A stretch of 64,000 nucleotides of DNA from Pseudomonas gingeri (GCF_013386165.1 NZ_JACAOS010000015.1:248001-312000); one strand, 5' to 3'; shown: positions 9,081 through 17,954, numbered from the stretch's first letter. Notes: generated by a model not told the origin, from the letters alone. A program made the numbers and translations.

Positions 9081-10742
9081 TCAACGTTGTTCGGTTTGCC
9101 AATGCGGGTGTATCCACACCGGTGCCTGCGCCACCGGCAAGGGTGTCCGTCCACGAATCATATCGCTGGCCTTCTCTGCGATCATCACCGTCGGCGCATT
9201 GGTGTTACCGCTGACGATCACCGGCATGATCGAGGCATCCACCACCCGCAAGCCCTCCACGCCATGGACCCGCAGTTGTGGATCGACCACCGCCTCCGGA
9301 TCGTCGCCCGGCCCCATCTTGCAGGTGCCGCTGGCATGGTAGCCGGTTTCGGTGACACGCCGGGCCCAGGCGTCGAGTTCTCCATCGCTTTGTACCTGAG
9401 CACCGGGCACCAACTCCTCCCCCGCAAATACCGCCATCGCCGGTTGCCTGATGATTTCGCGCACCAGCCGCGCCCCCGCTCGCATGTCGGCGCGATCCTG
9501 TTCGGTGCCGAGGTAGTTGAACAGGATCCGTGGCGGCTGCCGTGGGTTGCTGCTGGCGAGGGTGACACTGCCCAGGCTGCTGGGACGCATCAGGTCGATA
9601 TGCACCTGGAACGCATGGGCCGGCACCAGGTCGACGCTGCCGGGCTTGACCGCCAGGGGCATGAAGGTCAGTTGCAGGTCCGGATGCTCGACCCCGGCCC
9701 GCGAGCGGATAAACGCACCGGCCTCGAAATGATTGCTGGCCGCCGGGCCGTCATGGCTGACAAACCAGCGGGCACCGATCCACCATTTGCCCGGCGCGGT
9801 GGTCCAGGGGTAAAGCGACACCGGCTGCTTGCACAGGTACTGCACCACGGCATCGGGGTGATCGTTGAGGCGCTGGCCAACGCCCGGCAAGTCATGCCGG
9901 ACCGGCACACCCAGATCACGCAACTCAGCCGCCGGGCCGATACCGGACAACAGCAGCAACTGCGGTGAGTTGATCGCCCCCGCCGTGAGTAACACCTCAC
10001 GCCGGGCCAGGGCCTGCCAGACATGGCCGTTCTGTTCGTATTCCAGGCCACAGGCACGGTTGCCCTTGAACAGGATCCGCAGCGCCAGGGCACCGGTCAC
10101 CACCTGAACATTGCCTCGCTGCAATGCCTCGCGTAGATAGCCTTTGGCGGTACTCCAGCGCTTGCCGCCACGGGTGGTGCGGTCCACCGGACCGAAGCCT
10201 TCCTGGCGATAACCGTTGAGGTCGTTGCTCGGCGCATAACCGGCCTCGACTCCGGCGTCGACAAACGCGGCACACAACGGCGTACCGATATTCCCCGGAG
10301 TGACGTGCAAGTGCCCATGGGCGCCGCGATAGCTGTCCGGCCCCTCGGCATGGGCCTGGGCGCGGATAAAGTACGGCAGCACCTCCTGATAGCTCCAGCC
10401 ATTGCAACCCTGGGCGGCCCACTGGTCGTAATCGCGGGCATGGCCACGGATATAGACCATGCCATTGATCGACGACGAACCGCCCAGGGTGCGCCCGCGT
10501 GGCGTGCCGATCCGCCGCCCGTCGAGCCCGGGTTCGGGCTCGGACAGGTAGCTCCAGTTATAGCGGCTGCCGCCGACGACAATGCCCACCGCCGAGGGCA
10601 TGTCGATGGTCCAACTGCTATCAGCGGGACCGGCTTCCAGCAGCAGGATACGCACGGCCGGATCTTCGCCCAGGCGATGGGCCAGGACACAACCGGCCGA
10701 GCCGGCGCCGACAATCAGGTAATCGAATTCGTCTTCGGACAT
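9081..10742 (-). CDS. GMC-family FAD oxidoreductase (choline dehydrogenase-like)
   Basis: 553-residue FAD-dependent glucose-methanol-choline oxidoreductase that oxidises an alcohol. Visible are the dinucleotide motif IVGAGSAGCVLAHRL at residues ~9-23, the GMC signature GGSSSINGMVYIRG and the C-terminal active-site stretch GYHASGTCKMG with a later NTNAPTVMIAEKASDMI. The ATG at 10742 starts one strand before the FAD motif. It lies between a Rieske oxygenase and a GlxA-type regulator on the same strand; together these suggest catabolism of a quaternary amine or similar compound, but the substrate is not shown by sequence. Confidence 0.92.
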   Translation of the reverse strand: MSEDEFDYLIVGAGSAGCVLAHRLGEDPAVRILLLEAGPADSSWTIDMPSAVGIVVGGSRYNWSYLSEPEPGLDGRRIGTPRGRTLGGSSSINGMVYIRGHARDYDQWAAQGCNGWSYQEVLPYFIRAQAHAEGPDSYRGAHGHLHVTPGNIGTPLCAAFVDAGVEAGYAPSNDLNGYRQEGFGPVDRTTRGGKRWSTAKGYLREALQRGNVQVVTGALALRILFKGNRACGLEYEQNGHVWQALARREVLLTAGAINSPQLLLLSGIGPAAELRDLGVPVRHDLPGVGQRLNDHPDAVVQYLCKQPVSLYPWTTAPGKWWIGARWFVSHDGPAASNHFEAGAFIRSRAGVEHPDLQLTFMPLAVKPGSVDLVPAHAFQVHIDLMRPSSLGSVTLASSNPRQPPRILFNYLGTEQDRADMRAGARLVREIIRQPAMAVFAGEELVPGAQVQSDGELDAWARRVTETGYHASGTCKMGPGDDPEAVVDPQLRVHGVEGLRVVDASIMPVIVSGNTNAPTVMIAEKASDMIRGRTPLPVAQAPVWIHPHWQTEQR

Positions 10743-10803
10743 GATCGGACCTACTCCCTCGCAAGATTCAGGCGGGCAGTTGCGCGGCCCACCTCCTGGC
10801 ATT

Positions 10804-11973
10804 TCAGCGGTCGTTCTGGCCGTGAATGCCCTGGAACACCAACCGATGGAAGTGATGCACCAGGTGCTCGCTTTCGTTGCTGCGCTGGGCGTCGATCATG
10901 TAGCGCCCCTGGTCGTAACCCAGGGAACGCAGGCCCTTCTGCACCGAGATATTCAGGGCGATATCCTCGGGGCCCAGGTCCTCATTCATCCACTTCATGC
11001 AGGCGCTACTGACCTCAGCCGTGCGGGCATTGGAGGAGTAGTAACCGAAACGCAGCAGCGAGCGTTCGGCATCCAGCGGAATCATCATGAACGAGCCGAG
11101 GAACTCGGAAAACGGGAAGGTGTAGAAGGTGTTGTTCGGCCACAGGCCGATATTGAAAAAGCATTCCTCGGGGTTCAGGTCGCTGCGCAGTTTCACCCCA
11201 TAGGCCTCGGTGGCGGCGAGATTGGCCGGCGCGGCGTAGGTCCACCAGTTGTCGCGTTTGGTCAACTGGTAGCCCTTGAAGTCGATCAGTCTGGCCAGGT
11301 CGATATGGCACGGGCCGGACAGCTTGAAGTGATAACCCTCGATGGAGTTGTCCATGATCACTTTCCAGTTGGCCGGCACGATCACATCCTGCTCTTCGAT
11401 CAGTTGCATCCCATCGAGGTCGGGAAATACCCGGCGCATTTCCTCGTCGGCCCCGGGAAACAGCTCGCGCAACGAGGGCGCCTCGGGGTCCAGGTTGAAG
11501 TAGATGAAACCGCCCAGCTCCTCGGTCCGCACCTTGGGAATATTGAACTGCTGTGCCTCGAAGTTCTTCATCCGTTCGCAACGCGGCGCGCTGCGCAGGC
11601 TGCCGTCCATCTCATAGCACCAGGAATGGTAGGCACAGCGCATCACTCCGCCGGTAGTGCCACGGCGCTGTTCCAGCAAACGGTTGCCGCGGTGCTGGCA
11701 GACATTATGGAAAGCATGGATCTGCCCTTCCCGGTTGCAGGCCACCACGATGCTCTGGTCGAACAGGTCGCAGACCACGTACTGCCCCGGTTCGGCGAAC
11801 TCGTTGCGGTGCCCGGCGACATGCCAGGCACCCATGAAAATATTGTCGCGCTCGGCCTGGAACAGCCCCTCATCGAAGAAATACCGCGACGGCAAGGTGA
11901 AGGCTTCTTCGGGATTCTGCTGATCCCAACCTTCGACCCGGGATTGTTGTTTCTGGATATGAATAGGCTGCAT
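10804..11973 (-). CDS. Rieske non-haem iron oxygenase, alpha subunit
   Basis: 389-residue oxygenase of the ring-hydroxylating/choline-monooxygenase group. The Rieske [2Fe-2S] ligands are Cys92-x-His94 (CQHRG) and Cys113-x2-His116 (CAYHSW). The mononuclear iron region is NWKVIMDNSIEGYHFKLSGPCH, with His215 and His223 as likely ligands; the spacing is longer than the usual five residues. No reductase or ferredoxin is adjacent. The ATG at 11973 follows GAGGAGCACG. Probable first gene of a unit with the GMC oxidoreductase and GlxA-type regulator. Confidence 0.9.
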   Translation of the reverse strand: MQPIHIQKQQSRVEGWDQQNPEEAFTLPSRYFFDEGLFQAERDNIFMGAWHVAGHRNEFAEPGQYVVCDLFDQSIVVACNREGQIHAFHNVCQHRGNRLLEQRRGTTGGVMRCAYHSWCYEMDGSLRSAPRCERMKNFEAQQFNIPKVRTEELGGFIYFNLDPEAPSLRELFPGADEEMRRVFPDLDGMQLIEEQDVIVPANWKVIMDNSIEGYHFKLSGPCHIDLARLIDFKGYQLTKRDNWWTYAAPANLAATEAYGVKLRSDLNPEECFFNIGLWPNNTFYTFPFSEFLGSFMMIPLDAERSLLRFGYYSSNARTAEVSSACMKWMNEDLGPEDIALNISVQKGLRSLGYDQGRYMIDAQRSNESEHLVHHFHRLVFQGIHGQNDR

Positions 11974-12244
11974 GGACGTGCTCCTCGACCAGGATTGAGC
12001 GCTCGGTTCGGCTGCCGGCGTTGGAATCCAATCTAGAGCACCCTCCCGGGCCGGGATTGATGGAAAGCGACTCGTTGAGCAGGAAAAAAATCAATCGCGA
12101 TCAGCCTCCATCTCCTGACAAACATTGTTCCCAGCGCTGAAAATCCGCAGGAAAAGTCCCACAAAGAGGCTGTCAGGACTCAACTAGGGTGAAGAGCAGA
12201 CACACATTACCTCTTTAAATCTATACGTGAGTAGCGTACAAATA
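11974..12244. promoter_or_regulatory. Divergent intergenic region, Rieske oxygenase / toxin-antitoxin
   Basis: 271 bases hold the leftward promoter of the oxygenase unit and the rightward promoter of the toxin-antitoxin pair. Just before the toxin start is the inverted repeat TACG-N7-CGTA (12224-12238), a plausible operator for the helix-turn-helix antitoxin. I see nothing else definite. Confidence 0.45.
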
Positions 12245-12595
12245 ATGAATGCTCTGTTTATCGAACTGCCCCCCTTCGAACGTCATCGCAGAGCCTACCT
12301 GGGCGACGAGGCGTTTCACTGTTTCCAGCTCGCCTTGCTGCATAACCCCGACGCGGGCGAAGTCATCCAGGGCACCGGTGGACTGCGCAAGGTCCGCTGC
12401 ATGGACATGACGCGACACAAAGGTAAACGGGGTGGCATCCGGGTGATCTATTACAAATGGCCACAAGGTTCCCAGTTCTGGCTATTCACCCTGTACGGCA
12501 AGGACGAGCAGGACGATTTGAGCCCGCAACAGAAGGCAACCCTGAAGCGGCTTCTGAACAGCGAGATAGAGGCGAGAAACCATCATGAAGCGTGA
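12245..12595 (+). CDS. higB: RelE/HigB-type toxin
   Basis: 116-residue toxin of the RelE superfamily, HigB group; these are ribosome-dependent mRNA interferases. It begins MNALFIELPPFERHR, typical for the HigB2 subgroup, and has a basic core (TRHKGKRGGIRVIYYKW) followed by the LYGKDEQDDLS segment. The ATG at 12245 is preferred to an in-frame GTG at 12227, which sits inside a palindrome likely to be the operator. The toxin gene precedes and overlaps the antitoxin gene by 11 bases, the reverse order characteristic of higBA. Confidence 0.88.
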   Translation: MNALFIELPPFERHRRAYLGDEAFHCFQLALLHNPDAGEVIQGTGGLRKVRCMDMTRHKGKRGGIRVIYYKWPQGSQFWLFTLYGKDEQDDLSPQQKATLKRLLNSEIEARNHHEA

Positions 12596-12899
12596 CATTT
12601 TTGCAGAACTGCTTGAGGGCCTCGATGCCCTGGCCGATGACCGCCAGGGCAAGGTCACCCTGCGTACCCACAAGGTTCAGTTGAACAAACTGCAACCCAT
12701 CGGCGCCGATGAGCTGGTGGCAATCCGTACCCAGTTGAAGCTGTCACGGGCGGTGTTCGCCCTGTACCTGCGCACCAACACCCGGACCCTGGAAAACTGG
12801 GAACAGGGACGGGCCAAGCCCAATGCCCAGGCCACCACACTGATCCGCCTGGTCGAGAAATACCCTGAAACCGTGGAGCGCCTGGCTTCCCTGACCTGA
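12585..12899 (+). CDS. higA: HigA-type helix-turn-helix antitoxin
   Basis: 104-residue antitoxin that should bind the upstream toxin and repress the operon. The C-terminal Xre/HTH_3 domain (about residues 45-100) shows LKLSRAVFALYLRTNTRT with ENWEQGRAKPN after the recognition helix. The N-terminal ~40 residues probably contact the toxin. Its ATG lies within the end of higB (12585-12595 shared) with GAGGCGAG upstream, so translation is likely coupled. A near-palindrome at 12903-12921 follows its stop. Confidence 0.9.
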   Translation: MKRDIFAELLEGLDALADDRQGKVTLRTHKVQLNKLQPIGADELVAIRTQLKLSRAVFALYLRTNTRTLENWEQGRAKPNAQATTLIRLVEKYPETVERLASLT

Positions 12900-12902
12900 A
12901 GC

Positions 12903-12921
12903 GACGGGCAAGCTTGCCGTC
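12903..12921 (+). terminator. Stem-loop after higBA
   Basis: GACGGGCAAG faces CTTGCCGTC with one bulged base, four bases after the higA stop. There is no loop to speak of and no strong U-run, so it is a weak terminator candidate. Confidence 0.35.
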
Positions 12922-13047
12922 CGACGCCATCTCCCCGCTGCCCTTTTGCGCATAACTGCTGTTCCCGTTGAGGCCTTAATCCAGCGCTGTGTGCTTCGTA
13001 TAGTGAGTGCTCTGCGCCCTATAACCACAACGTCGAGAGGCCCGAGC

Positions 13048-13989
13048 ATGAGCCAGCAACAGCCGATGATCGCCAGCACCGAACTGCCCGCTTGCGAGCA
13101 GGACGCCGAGTACTTCGAATACAGCAAGGCCGCCAACCCGATCAGCGCCGGATTGATCTCGCGCATTCCCTATCAGGACTTTCCGGCCACGCTCTACAAT
13201 AGCGGGCCGTCGCGGCTGGTGCCGCTGGACCTGAGCCAGGCCCTGGGCTGCGAAGGCCCGGCCACCGGTCCCGGGTTGTGCGCGAACTTTATCCGGCTGA
13301 ATGCCGGCGACTCGCTGACACTGCAGCCCAATGCCACCTCCCAGGTGCTCTATGTGATTGAAGGGCATGGCCGCCTGGTGCAGGGCGAGTCCCGGTTCGA
13401 GTGGGACAAGGGCTGCTTTATCGCCCTGCCCGGCCGCCAGGCCGTCGAGCTGAGCGCCAGTGACGACAGCCGCTTCTACTACGTGCATGACGAACCCCTG
13501 CTGCGTTACCTAGGCGTCAGCAGCCAGGAAGACCGCTTCAGTGCCACCTTGTACCCGGCACAAACCGCCAACGCCAAACTGCGCGAAGCCGCCGACGACC
13601 CACGGGCCCAGGACCGCAGTCGTATCAGCATCCTGCTGGGCAATCGGCACTTTCCCCAGACCCGCACCGTGACCCATGTGCTCTGGGCAATGTACGGCAT
13701 CCTGCCACCGGGCTCGGTGCAGAAACCCCATCGTCACCAGTCGATCGCCCTGGACTTCATCATCGACTGCCCGCCCGGTTGCTACAGCCTGGTCGGCACC
13801 GACGTCGACGAACACGGCCAGATCCGCAACCCGACCCGCGTCGACTGGACACCGGGACTGGCGTTCGTGACGCCGCCGGGTTACTGGCATGCCCACTACA
13901 ACGAATCGGACCGTGAAGCCTTCCTGATTCCGATCCAGGATGCCGGCCTGCAGACCTATCTGCGCGCCCTGGACATTCGCTTCAGTTGA
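13048..13989 (+). CDS. Bicupin protein (gentisate dioxygenase-like fold)
   Basis: 313-residue protein with two cupin halves. The N-terminal half has SQVLYVIEGHGRLVQG; the C-terminal half keeps possible metal ligands in KPHRHQS and GYWHAHYNE. This layout resembles bicupin dioxygenases such as gentisate 1,2-dioxygenase, but the usual substrate residues were not identified, so only the fold is called. The ATG at 13048 follows GAGAGGCCCGAGC. It is convergent with the LysR gene six bases away. Confidence 0.82.
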   Translation: MSQQQPMIASTELPACEQDAEYFEYSKAANPISAGLISRIPYQDFPATLYNSGPSRLVPLDLSQALGCEGPATGPGLCANFIRLNAGDSLTLQPNATSQVLYVIEGHGRLVQGESRFEWDKGCFIALPGRQAVELSASDDSRFYYVHDEPLLRYLGVSSQEDRFSATLYPAQTANAKLREAADDPRAQDRSRISILLGNRHFPQTRTVTHVLWAMYGILPPGSVQKPHRHQSIALDFIIDCPPGCYSLVGTDVDEHGQIRNPTRVDWTPGLAFVTPPGYWHAHYNESDREAFLIPIQDAGLQTYLRALDIRFS

Positions 13990-13995
13990 ACGGAC

Positions 13996-14916
13996 TCAAC
14001 GCTGCCAATAGGGTGGCGTACCGATGCGTTCAAGCATGAAGTCGATAAAACTGCGCACCTTCGACGAGACGGTGCGTTTGGGTGGATAGACAAACCACAG
14101 CGACGCGGCGATCTGCGTGGCCTGGGCCTGCCAGTCGGGCAGCCAGTGCACCAGTTCGCCTTGCCTGAGCTGATCGGCCACCAGCCAATCCGGTAACAAC
14201 GCCATGCCCAATCCCTGACGCACCGCCAGCAGTTGCGCATCCAGGTCGTTGATGCGCAGATGGCCCTTGATTGCAACGCGCTCGACCTGGGCACCCGGGG
14301 CTTGCAGCGCAACGAAAAACACTTCGTCAGGCAGATTGCCGTTCAGTATCGCGGAACACTCCGCCAGTTCCCCTGGAGAGCGTGGCGCCGAATGCTGCCG
14401 GGCGTATTCAGGGCTGACGCACAACAGCGTGTGTTCAGCCGCCAGCTTGCGCGCCTTGAGCGAGGAGTCCGGCAACACCCCAACCCGCAGCGCCAGGTCG
14501 ACACCGGCACTGATCAGGTTGACGTGACTGTCCTCCAGGGTCAGCTCCAGGCGGATTTGCGGAAAACGTGCGGCAAAGTCGCCGAGCAACGGCAACACAT
14601 GGTGCCGGGCAAACGCCGGAGGCAGGTTGAGCTTGAGCAGCCCCCGGGGTTGCTGGTTGAGGGCCGAGGTCGCGGCCCGGGCCTGGTCCAGCTCGGCGAG
14701 CACCCGCAACGCATGGTGCAGAAACGTCTCGCCGCCCTCGGTCAGGCGCAGGGTGCGGGTGGAACGATTGAACAGGGCGATGCCCAGGTCCTGCTCCAGG
14801 TCCTTGATATAACGCGATACGGTCGAAGCCTTGATCGAGAGCTTCTCCGCCGCCCGGGAAAAATTATTGGCCTGGGCGGCCTCGACAAAGGCCGTGAGGG
14901 CGGCGAAATAGTCCAT
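13996..14916 (-). CDS. LysR-family transcriptional regulator
   Basis: 306-residue LysR regulator. The winged helix-turn-helix is at residues ~1-60 (FVEAAQANNFSRAAEKLSIKASTVSRYIKDLE), followed by the periplasmic-binding-like effector domain (about 90-290). It resembles the single-gene LTTRs common in Pseudomonas; no target is certain. It lies downstream of hcnC on the same strand, and the whole 60-base gap between them folds into a long hairpin (14919-14975) that includes its ribosome-binding site. Its 3' end is six bases from the bicupin gene. Confidence 0.92.
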   Translation of the reverse strand: MDYFAALTAFVEAAQANNFSRAAEKLSIKASTVSRYIKDLEQDLGIALFNRSTRTLRLTEGGETFLHHALRVLAELDQARAATSALNQQPRGLLKLNLPPAFARHHVLPLLGDFAARFPQIRLELTLEDSHVNLISAGVDLALRVGVLPDSSLKARKLAAEHTLLCVSPEYARQHSAPRSPGELAECSAILNGNLPDEVFFVALQAPGAQVERVAIKGHLRINDLDAQLLAVRQGLGMALLPDWLVADQLRQGELVHWLPDWQAQATQIAASLWFVYPPKRTVSSKVRSFIDFMLERIGTPPYWQR

Positions 14917-14918
14917 GG

Positions 14919-14975
14919 GGTATCCACTCGGGTGCGGCTCAATGGGTGAGCCGCCGAAACACCTGAGTAGATACC
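14919..14975 (-). terminator. Long nested hairpin between hcnC and the LysR gene
   Basis: The outer arms 14919-14934 and 14960-14975 (GGTATCCACTCGGGTG against CACCTGAGTAGATACC) match at 14 of 16 positions. The inner arms CGGCTCA and TGAGCCG match perfectly around a five-base loop. The structure starts two bases from the hcnC stop codon and ends two bases before the LysR start. It has no U-tract. It may stop hcn transcription, or hide the LysR ribosome-binding site in read-through mRNA. Confidence 0.6.
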
Positions 14976-14976
14976 G

Positions 14977-16221
14977 TTATCCGACGTCTTTGAGCAAGCC
15001 CGGATCGAAACGGTCCGCCAGGAATGGCGTGATATCCAGGGGCAAGGGCTCCTGATGGACCAGCCGTTCGAGCATCACACCGGTGATCGCCGAGGTCAGG
15101 ATGCCCGTACGGAAATGCCCGCAGGCATTGAGATAGCCGTCGACACCGGCCATGGCCCCCAGGATCGGCAGTTCGTCCGGCGAGCCCGGACGCAAGCCCG
15201 CCCAGCAGCGCTTGAGATTGATGTTCTTGAGCCCGGGCACACAGCGTATGGCCCCCTGCACCAGACCGGCGACCTCCGGGAAGGTCGTGCTGACATCGAA
15301 GCCCTTGTCCTCGGTGGTGCTGCCGATGAGGATTTCACCGTTGTCCTTTTGCGCCATGTAGCAGTCGCTGGTGGTCAGGCAGCCCTCCAGCAACTTGGGC
15401 ATGCGCTCGGTCAGGAGGATCTGGCCCTTCACCGGTTTGACCGGCAGCCTGATTCCGGTGGCCTGTTCACTGAGATCGGCGGCCCAGGCCCCGGAGGCGT
15501 TGATCAACGTCGCACAATGAAAGGTGCCCTGCTCGGCGGTGCGCACGCCGCTGACCCGGCTGCCCTCATGCTCAACGCCGGTGACATGGGTGTTGAAGTA
15601 CAGGTCGACGCCATTCTGCCGCGCGGCCTCGGTGTAGGCGTCGGCCAGGCGGAACGGACTGACCTGGTGATCGCAGAGAAACTCCAGCGCGCCCTGCGCC
15701 GCCTGGCTCACCGCCGGTTCGGCCTCGCGCAATGCTTCGCGATCCAGCCAGCGCAACTGGTCCGCCAGGTGCGGAATCCGCGACACGATGTGCTCGGCAT
15801 ACAAACGGTCTTCATCGTCGTAGATCACGTATTTCAAGCCGGTGCGTTCGAACTTGAAATCCATGCCGTGGCGCTCGATCAGCTCGCGGTGCAGCTCCGG
15901 ATAAAGGGCGTTGGACTGCAAGGCAAAGTCGAAGAACGCCGGCGGCAGGATATGCGAGGTGCTCGCGTCCACCGCCACCGCTGCGCCATGGGCCTCGCGA
16001 CGCCGCTGGGCCGACATCATGCGAAAGAAGATCACCCCGCAACCCAACCCCACTGATTCGCCGATGGCCCACAGGCCGCCGGCCGAAGCGCGGGTCGCAT
16101 TGCCAGGGCGCTTGGCATCAATCAGAGCGATCCGCAGCTTGTTGCGCCGGGACAGATGGTAGGCACAGGAAGCACCGATCACACCGCCACCGGCAATCAC
16201 CACATCGTAGGTTCTGTTCAT
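14977..16221 (-). CDS. hcnC: Hydrogen cyanide synthase subunit HcnC
   Basis: 414-residue FAD-dependent amine oxidoreductase subunit of membrane-associated hydrogen cyanide synthase, which oxidises glycine to HCN and CO2. The FAD motif VVIAGGGVIGASCAYHLS is at residues ~7-24, followed by NATRASAGGLWAIGESVGLG and a DAO-type C-terminus (CWAGLRPGSPDELPILG). Length and sequence match HcnC of P. aeruginosa and P. protegens as I recall them (~417 residues). It follows hcnB by three bases as the last gene of the hcn unit. Confidence 0.96.
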   Translation of the reverse strand: MNRTYDVVIAGGGVIGASCAYHLSRRNKLRIALIDAKRPGNATRASAGGLWAIGESVGLGCGVIFFRMMSAQRRREAHGAAVAVDASTSHILPPAFFDFALQSNALYPELHRELIERHGMDFKFERTGLKYVIYDDEDRLYAEHIVSRIPHLADQLRWLDREALREAEPAVSQAAQGALEFLCDHQVSPFRLADAYTEAARQNGVDLYFNTHVTGVEHEGSRVSGVRTAEQGTFHCATLINASGAWAADLSEQATGIRLPVKPVKGQILLTERMPKLLEGCLTTSDCYMAQKDNGEILIGSTTEDKGFDVSTTFPEVAGLVQGAIRCVPGLKNINLKRCWAGLRPGSPDELPILGAMAGVDGYLNACGHFRTGILTSAITGVMLERLVHQEPLPLDITPFLADRFDPGLLKDVG

Positions 16222-16224
16222 GGT

Positions 16225-17625
16225 TCAGAGGTCCTTGCCCAGGTTCTCGAAGGCGGAAAAGGGAATCGGCTCGATGGGAAAGCGCGGGCGCAGCCAGCCG
16301 ACATCGGGGTGTCCGGTGGCCTGGCGCAGGCGGTCGCTGCAATAACCGACACACATGCGTCCCTGGCAATCGCCCATGCTGACCCGCGTGCGCATCTTCA
16401 GTGAGGCCATGTCCTCGACGCCCTGGGACAGGGCAAGATCAATGTCGGCGCGGGTCGCGTGCTCACAACGGCAGATCACCGTATCGGCCCTGGGCAGGTC
16501 GATCTGCCGGGTGCCACGGCGGGTGTAGCGATCGACACCGGCGCGAAACTTCCTGACCTTCTCCAGCTTGTCCAGGTAGACCTGGCGCAGGGCCAGGGCG
16601 CCCTCGGTGTCGAGCACATCGCGTTGCATCAGGATCGACACCGCGGCAATCCTGCCGGCCAACATCGCCGCCTCGCCTCCACGAATCCCCCCCATATCGC
16701 CGGCCAGATGAATAAACGGCTCACTGCTCTGCTGCCAGACATTGATCTCGGGCCGCAGGCAACCGTCCTCGCCAAAGCCATGGGCCAGGCCCATTTGCTG
16801 GCTGAGTTGTGTCCGTGGAACAAAGCCATAACCGACCGCCAGGGTCTGTGCCTCGACCCGACGCATCCGGGTAAGGTCCGCCTGCCAATCGCTGGAATAA
16901 GGCGCCAGGGTCACGCTGCTCAACTCTTCGCTGCCCTGGGCCTCGACCACGCCCCAGCCATAATGGAATGGGATGCCGTGCAACTTCAGATAGGCAAGCA
17001 TGCTCAAGCCATCGAGAAACATCTGCGGTTTGTTCAGCAAGGCCAGACTTTCACGGGCGATCCGACCCAACGCGCTGGCTTCATAGACACCCACCACCGA
17101 CACCCCGGCGGCGTGCAACTGGCACGCCACCAGGGGCAGCAAGGGCCCGGTGCCGGCAATCACCGTAGCCCCCAACGGCTTGACCACACCACTCTTGATC
17201 TGCAACTGCAAACCACCGAGCAACATGACCCCGGGCAAGGTCCAACCGGGAAATGGCACGTTGCGTTCATGGCAGCCGGCCGCCAGCAACAGTTGCGAAT
17301 ACTCGATCTGATACAGGCGTTCATCGGCATCCAGCGCCATCAACGCTCGCATCCCTTCGCCACCAAGAATCCGCGTACCCAGGCGCACATCGACCCGATC
17401 GCAATAGCGTGCGAACTCACCGTGCAGCCGCTCCAGCACCTCGCGATAACGCGTGCCCAGGTAGCCGAGGTCAACCCCGCGGCGCAGCGGCCCGCGATAG
17501 ACCACACCGCCCAGGCGCGAAGCTTCCTCGAACAACACGCTGGGCACGGAGTGTCGGGCCAGCTCGGCCGCCGCCGCCATGCCGGCCGGACCACCGCCGA
17601 CAATCACCACGGGCAGGCGGTTCAT
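16225..17625 (-). CDS. hcnB: Hydrogen cyanide synthase subunit HcnB
   Basis: 466-residue FAD/NAD(P)-binding subunit of HCN synthase. The N-terminal dinucleotide fold has VVIVGGGPAGMAAAAELAR and GCHERNVPFPGWTLPGVMLLGG. The C-terminal BFD-like [2Fe-2S] domain carries CRCEHATRADID and GDCQGRMCVGYCSDRL, with the four cysteines in the usual pattern. Its ATG overlaps the hcnA stop (ATGA, 17622-17625), so translation is coupled. With HcnA it passes electrons from glycine oxidation towards the respiratory chain. Confidence 0.96.
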   Translation of the reverse strand: MNRLPVVIVGGGPAGMAAAAELARHSVPSVLFEEASRLGGVVYRGPLRRGVDLGYLGTRYREVLERLHGEFARYCDRVDVRLGTRILGGEGMRALMALDADERLYQIEYSQLLLAAGCHERNVPFPGWTLPGVMLLGGLQLQIKSGVVKPLGATVIAGTGPLLPLVACQLHAAGVSVVGVYEASALGRIARESLALLNKPQMFLDGLSMLAYLKLHGIPFHYGWGVVEAQGSEELSSVTLAPYSSDWQADLTRMRRVEAQTLAVGYGFVPRTQLSQQMGLAHGFGEDGCLRPEINVWQQSSEPFIHLAGDMGGIRGGEAAMLAGRIAAVSILMQRDVLDTEGALALRQVYLDKLEKVRKFRAGVDRYTRRGTRQIDLPRADTVICRCEHATRADIDLALSQGVEDMASLKMRTRVSMGDCQGRMCVGYCSDRLRQATGHPDVGWLRPRFPIEPIPFSAFENLGKDL

Positions 17626-17936
17626 AGCGCCTCCAGTACAGGGAAGCGGCTGACACCGGTTTCGATCTGCATGCCGGGCTGTACCAGTGTCTGGCAGGCC
17701 CGGCGTTTGTGTCGGCCATCAATCGAAACCAGGCAACATTGGCAAACACCCATGCCACAGAAGGCTCCGGCGACCTGGCCATGATCATTGCGCGCCAGCT
17801 GTCGCAGGCCGACCGATTGCAGCACGCTGAGCACGGTCTCGCCGACGGCAGCCGATACGGGTTGACCGTTGAGGTGGACGGTCATGTCCACCTGGGAAAG
17901 GGGTTGGATATCGTGTTGTCGATCCAGGTTTTGCAT
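17622..17936 (-). CDS. hcnA: Hydrogen cyanide synthase subunit HcnA
   Basis: 104-residue [2Fe-2S] ferredoxin-like subunit of HCN synthase. The cysteine cluster is seen in CGMGVCQCC and the later Cys of RRACQT. The opening MQNLDRQHDIQPLS and 104-residue length match HcnA of P. aeruginosa, which decides the ATG at 17936 against an in-frame ATG at 17951. The only Shine-Dalgarno-like GGA lies ten bases before this ATG inside a perfect RsmA/RsmE motif, so Gac/Rsm translational control is expected. An ANR-type box lies at 17997-18010. Confidence 0.96.
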   Translation of the reverse strand: MQNLDRQHDIQPLSQVDMTVHLNGQPVSAAVGETVLSVLQSVGLRQLARNDHGQVAGAFCGMGVCQCCLVSIDGRHKRRACQTLVQPGMQIETGVSRFPVLEAL

Positions 17937-17943
17937 AGGTGCA

Positions 17944-17953
17944 TCGTCCATGA
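17944..17953 (-). promoter_or_regulatory. RsmA/RsmE binding site over the hcnA ribosome-binding site
   Basis: The minus strand reads TCATGGACGA, a complete match to the consensus A/U-CANGGANG-U/A for RsmA/CsrA-family repressors. Its GGA is the only Shine-Dalgarno candidate for hcnA. In P. protegens and P. aeruginosa the hcnA leader is a classic target of RsmA/RsmE, relieved by GacA-dependent small RNAs. Confidence 0.8.
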
Positions 17954-17954
17954 C

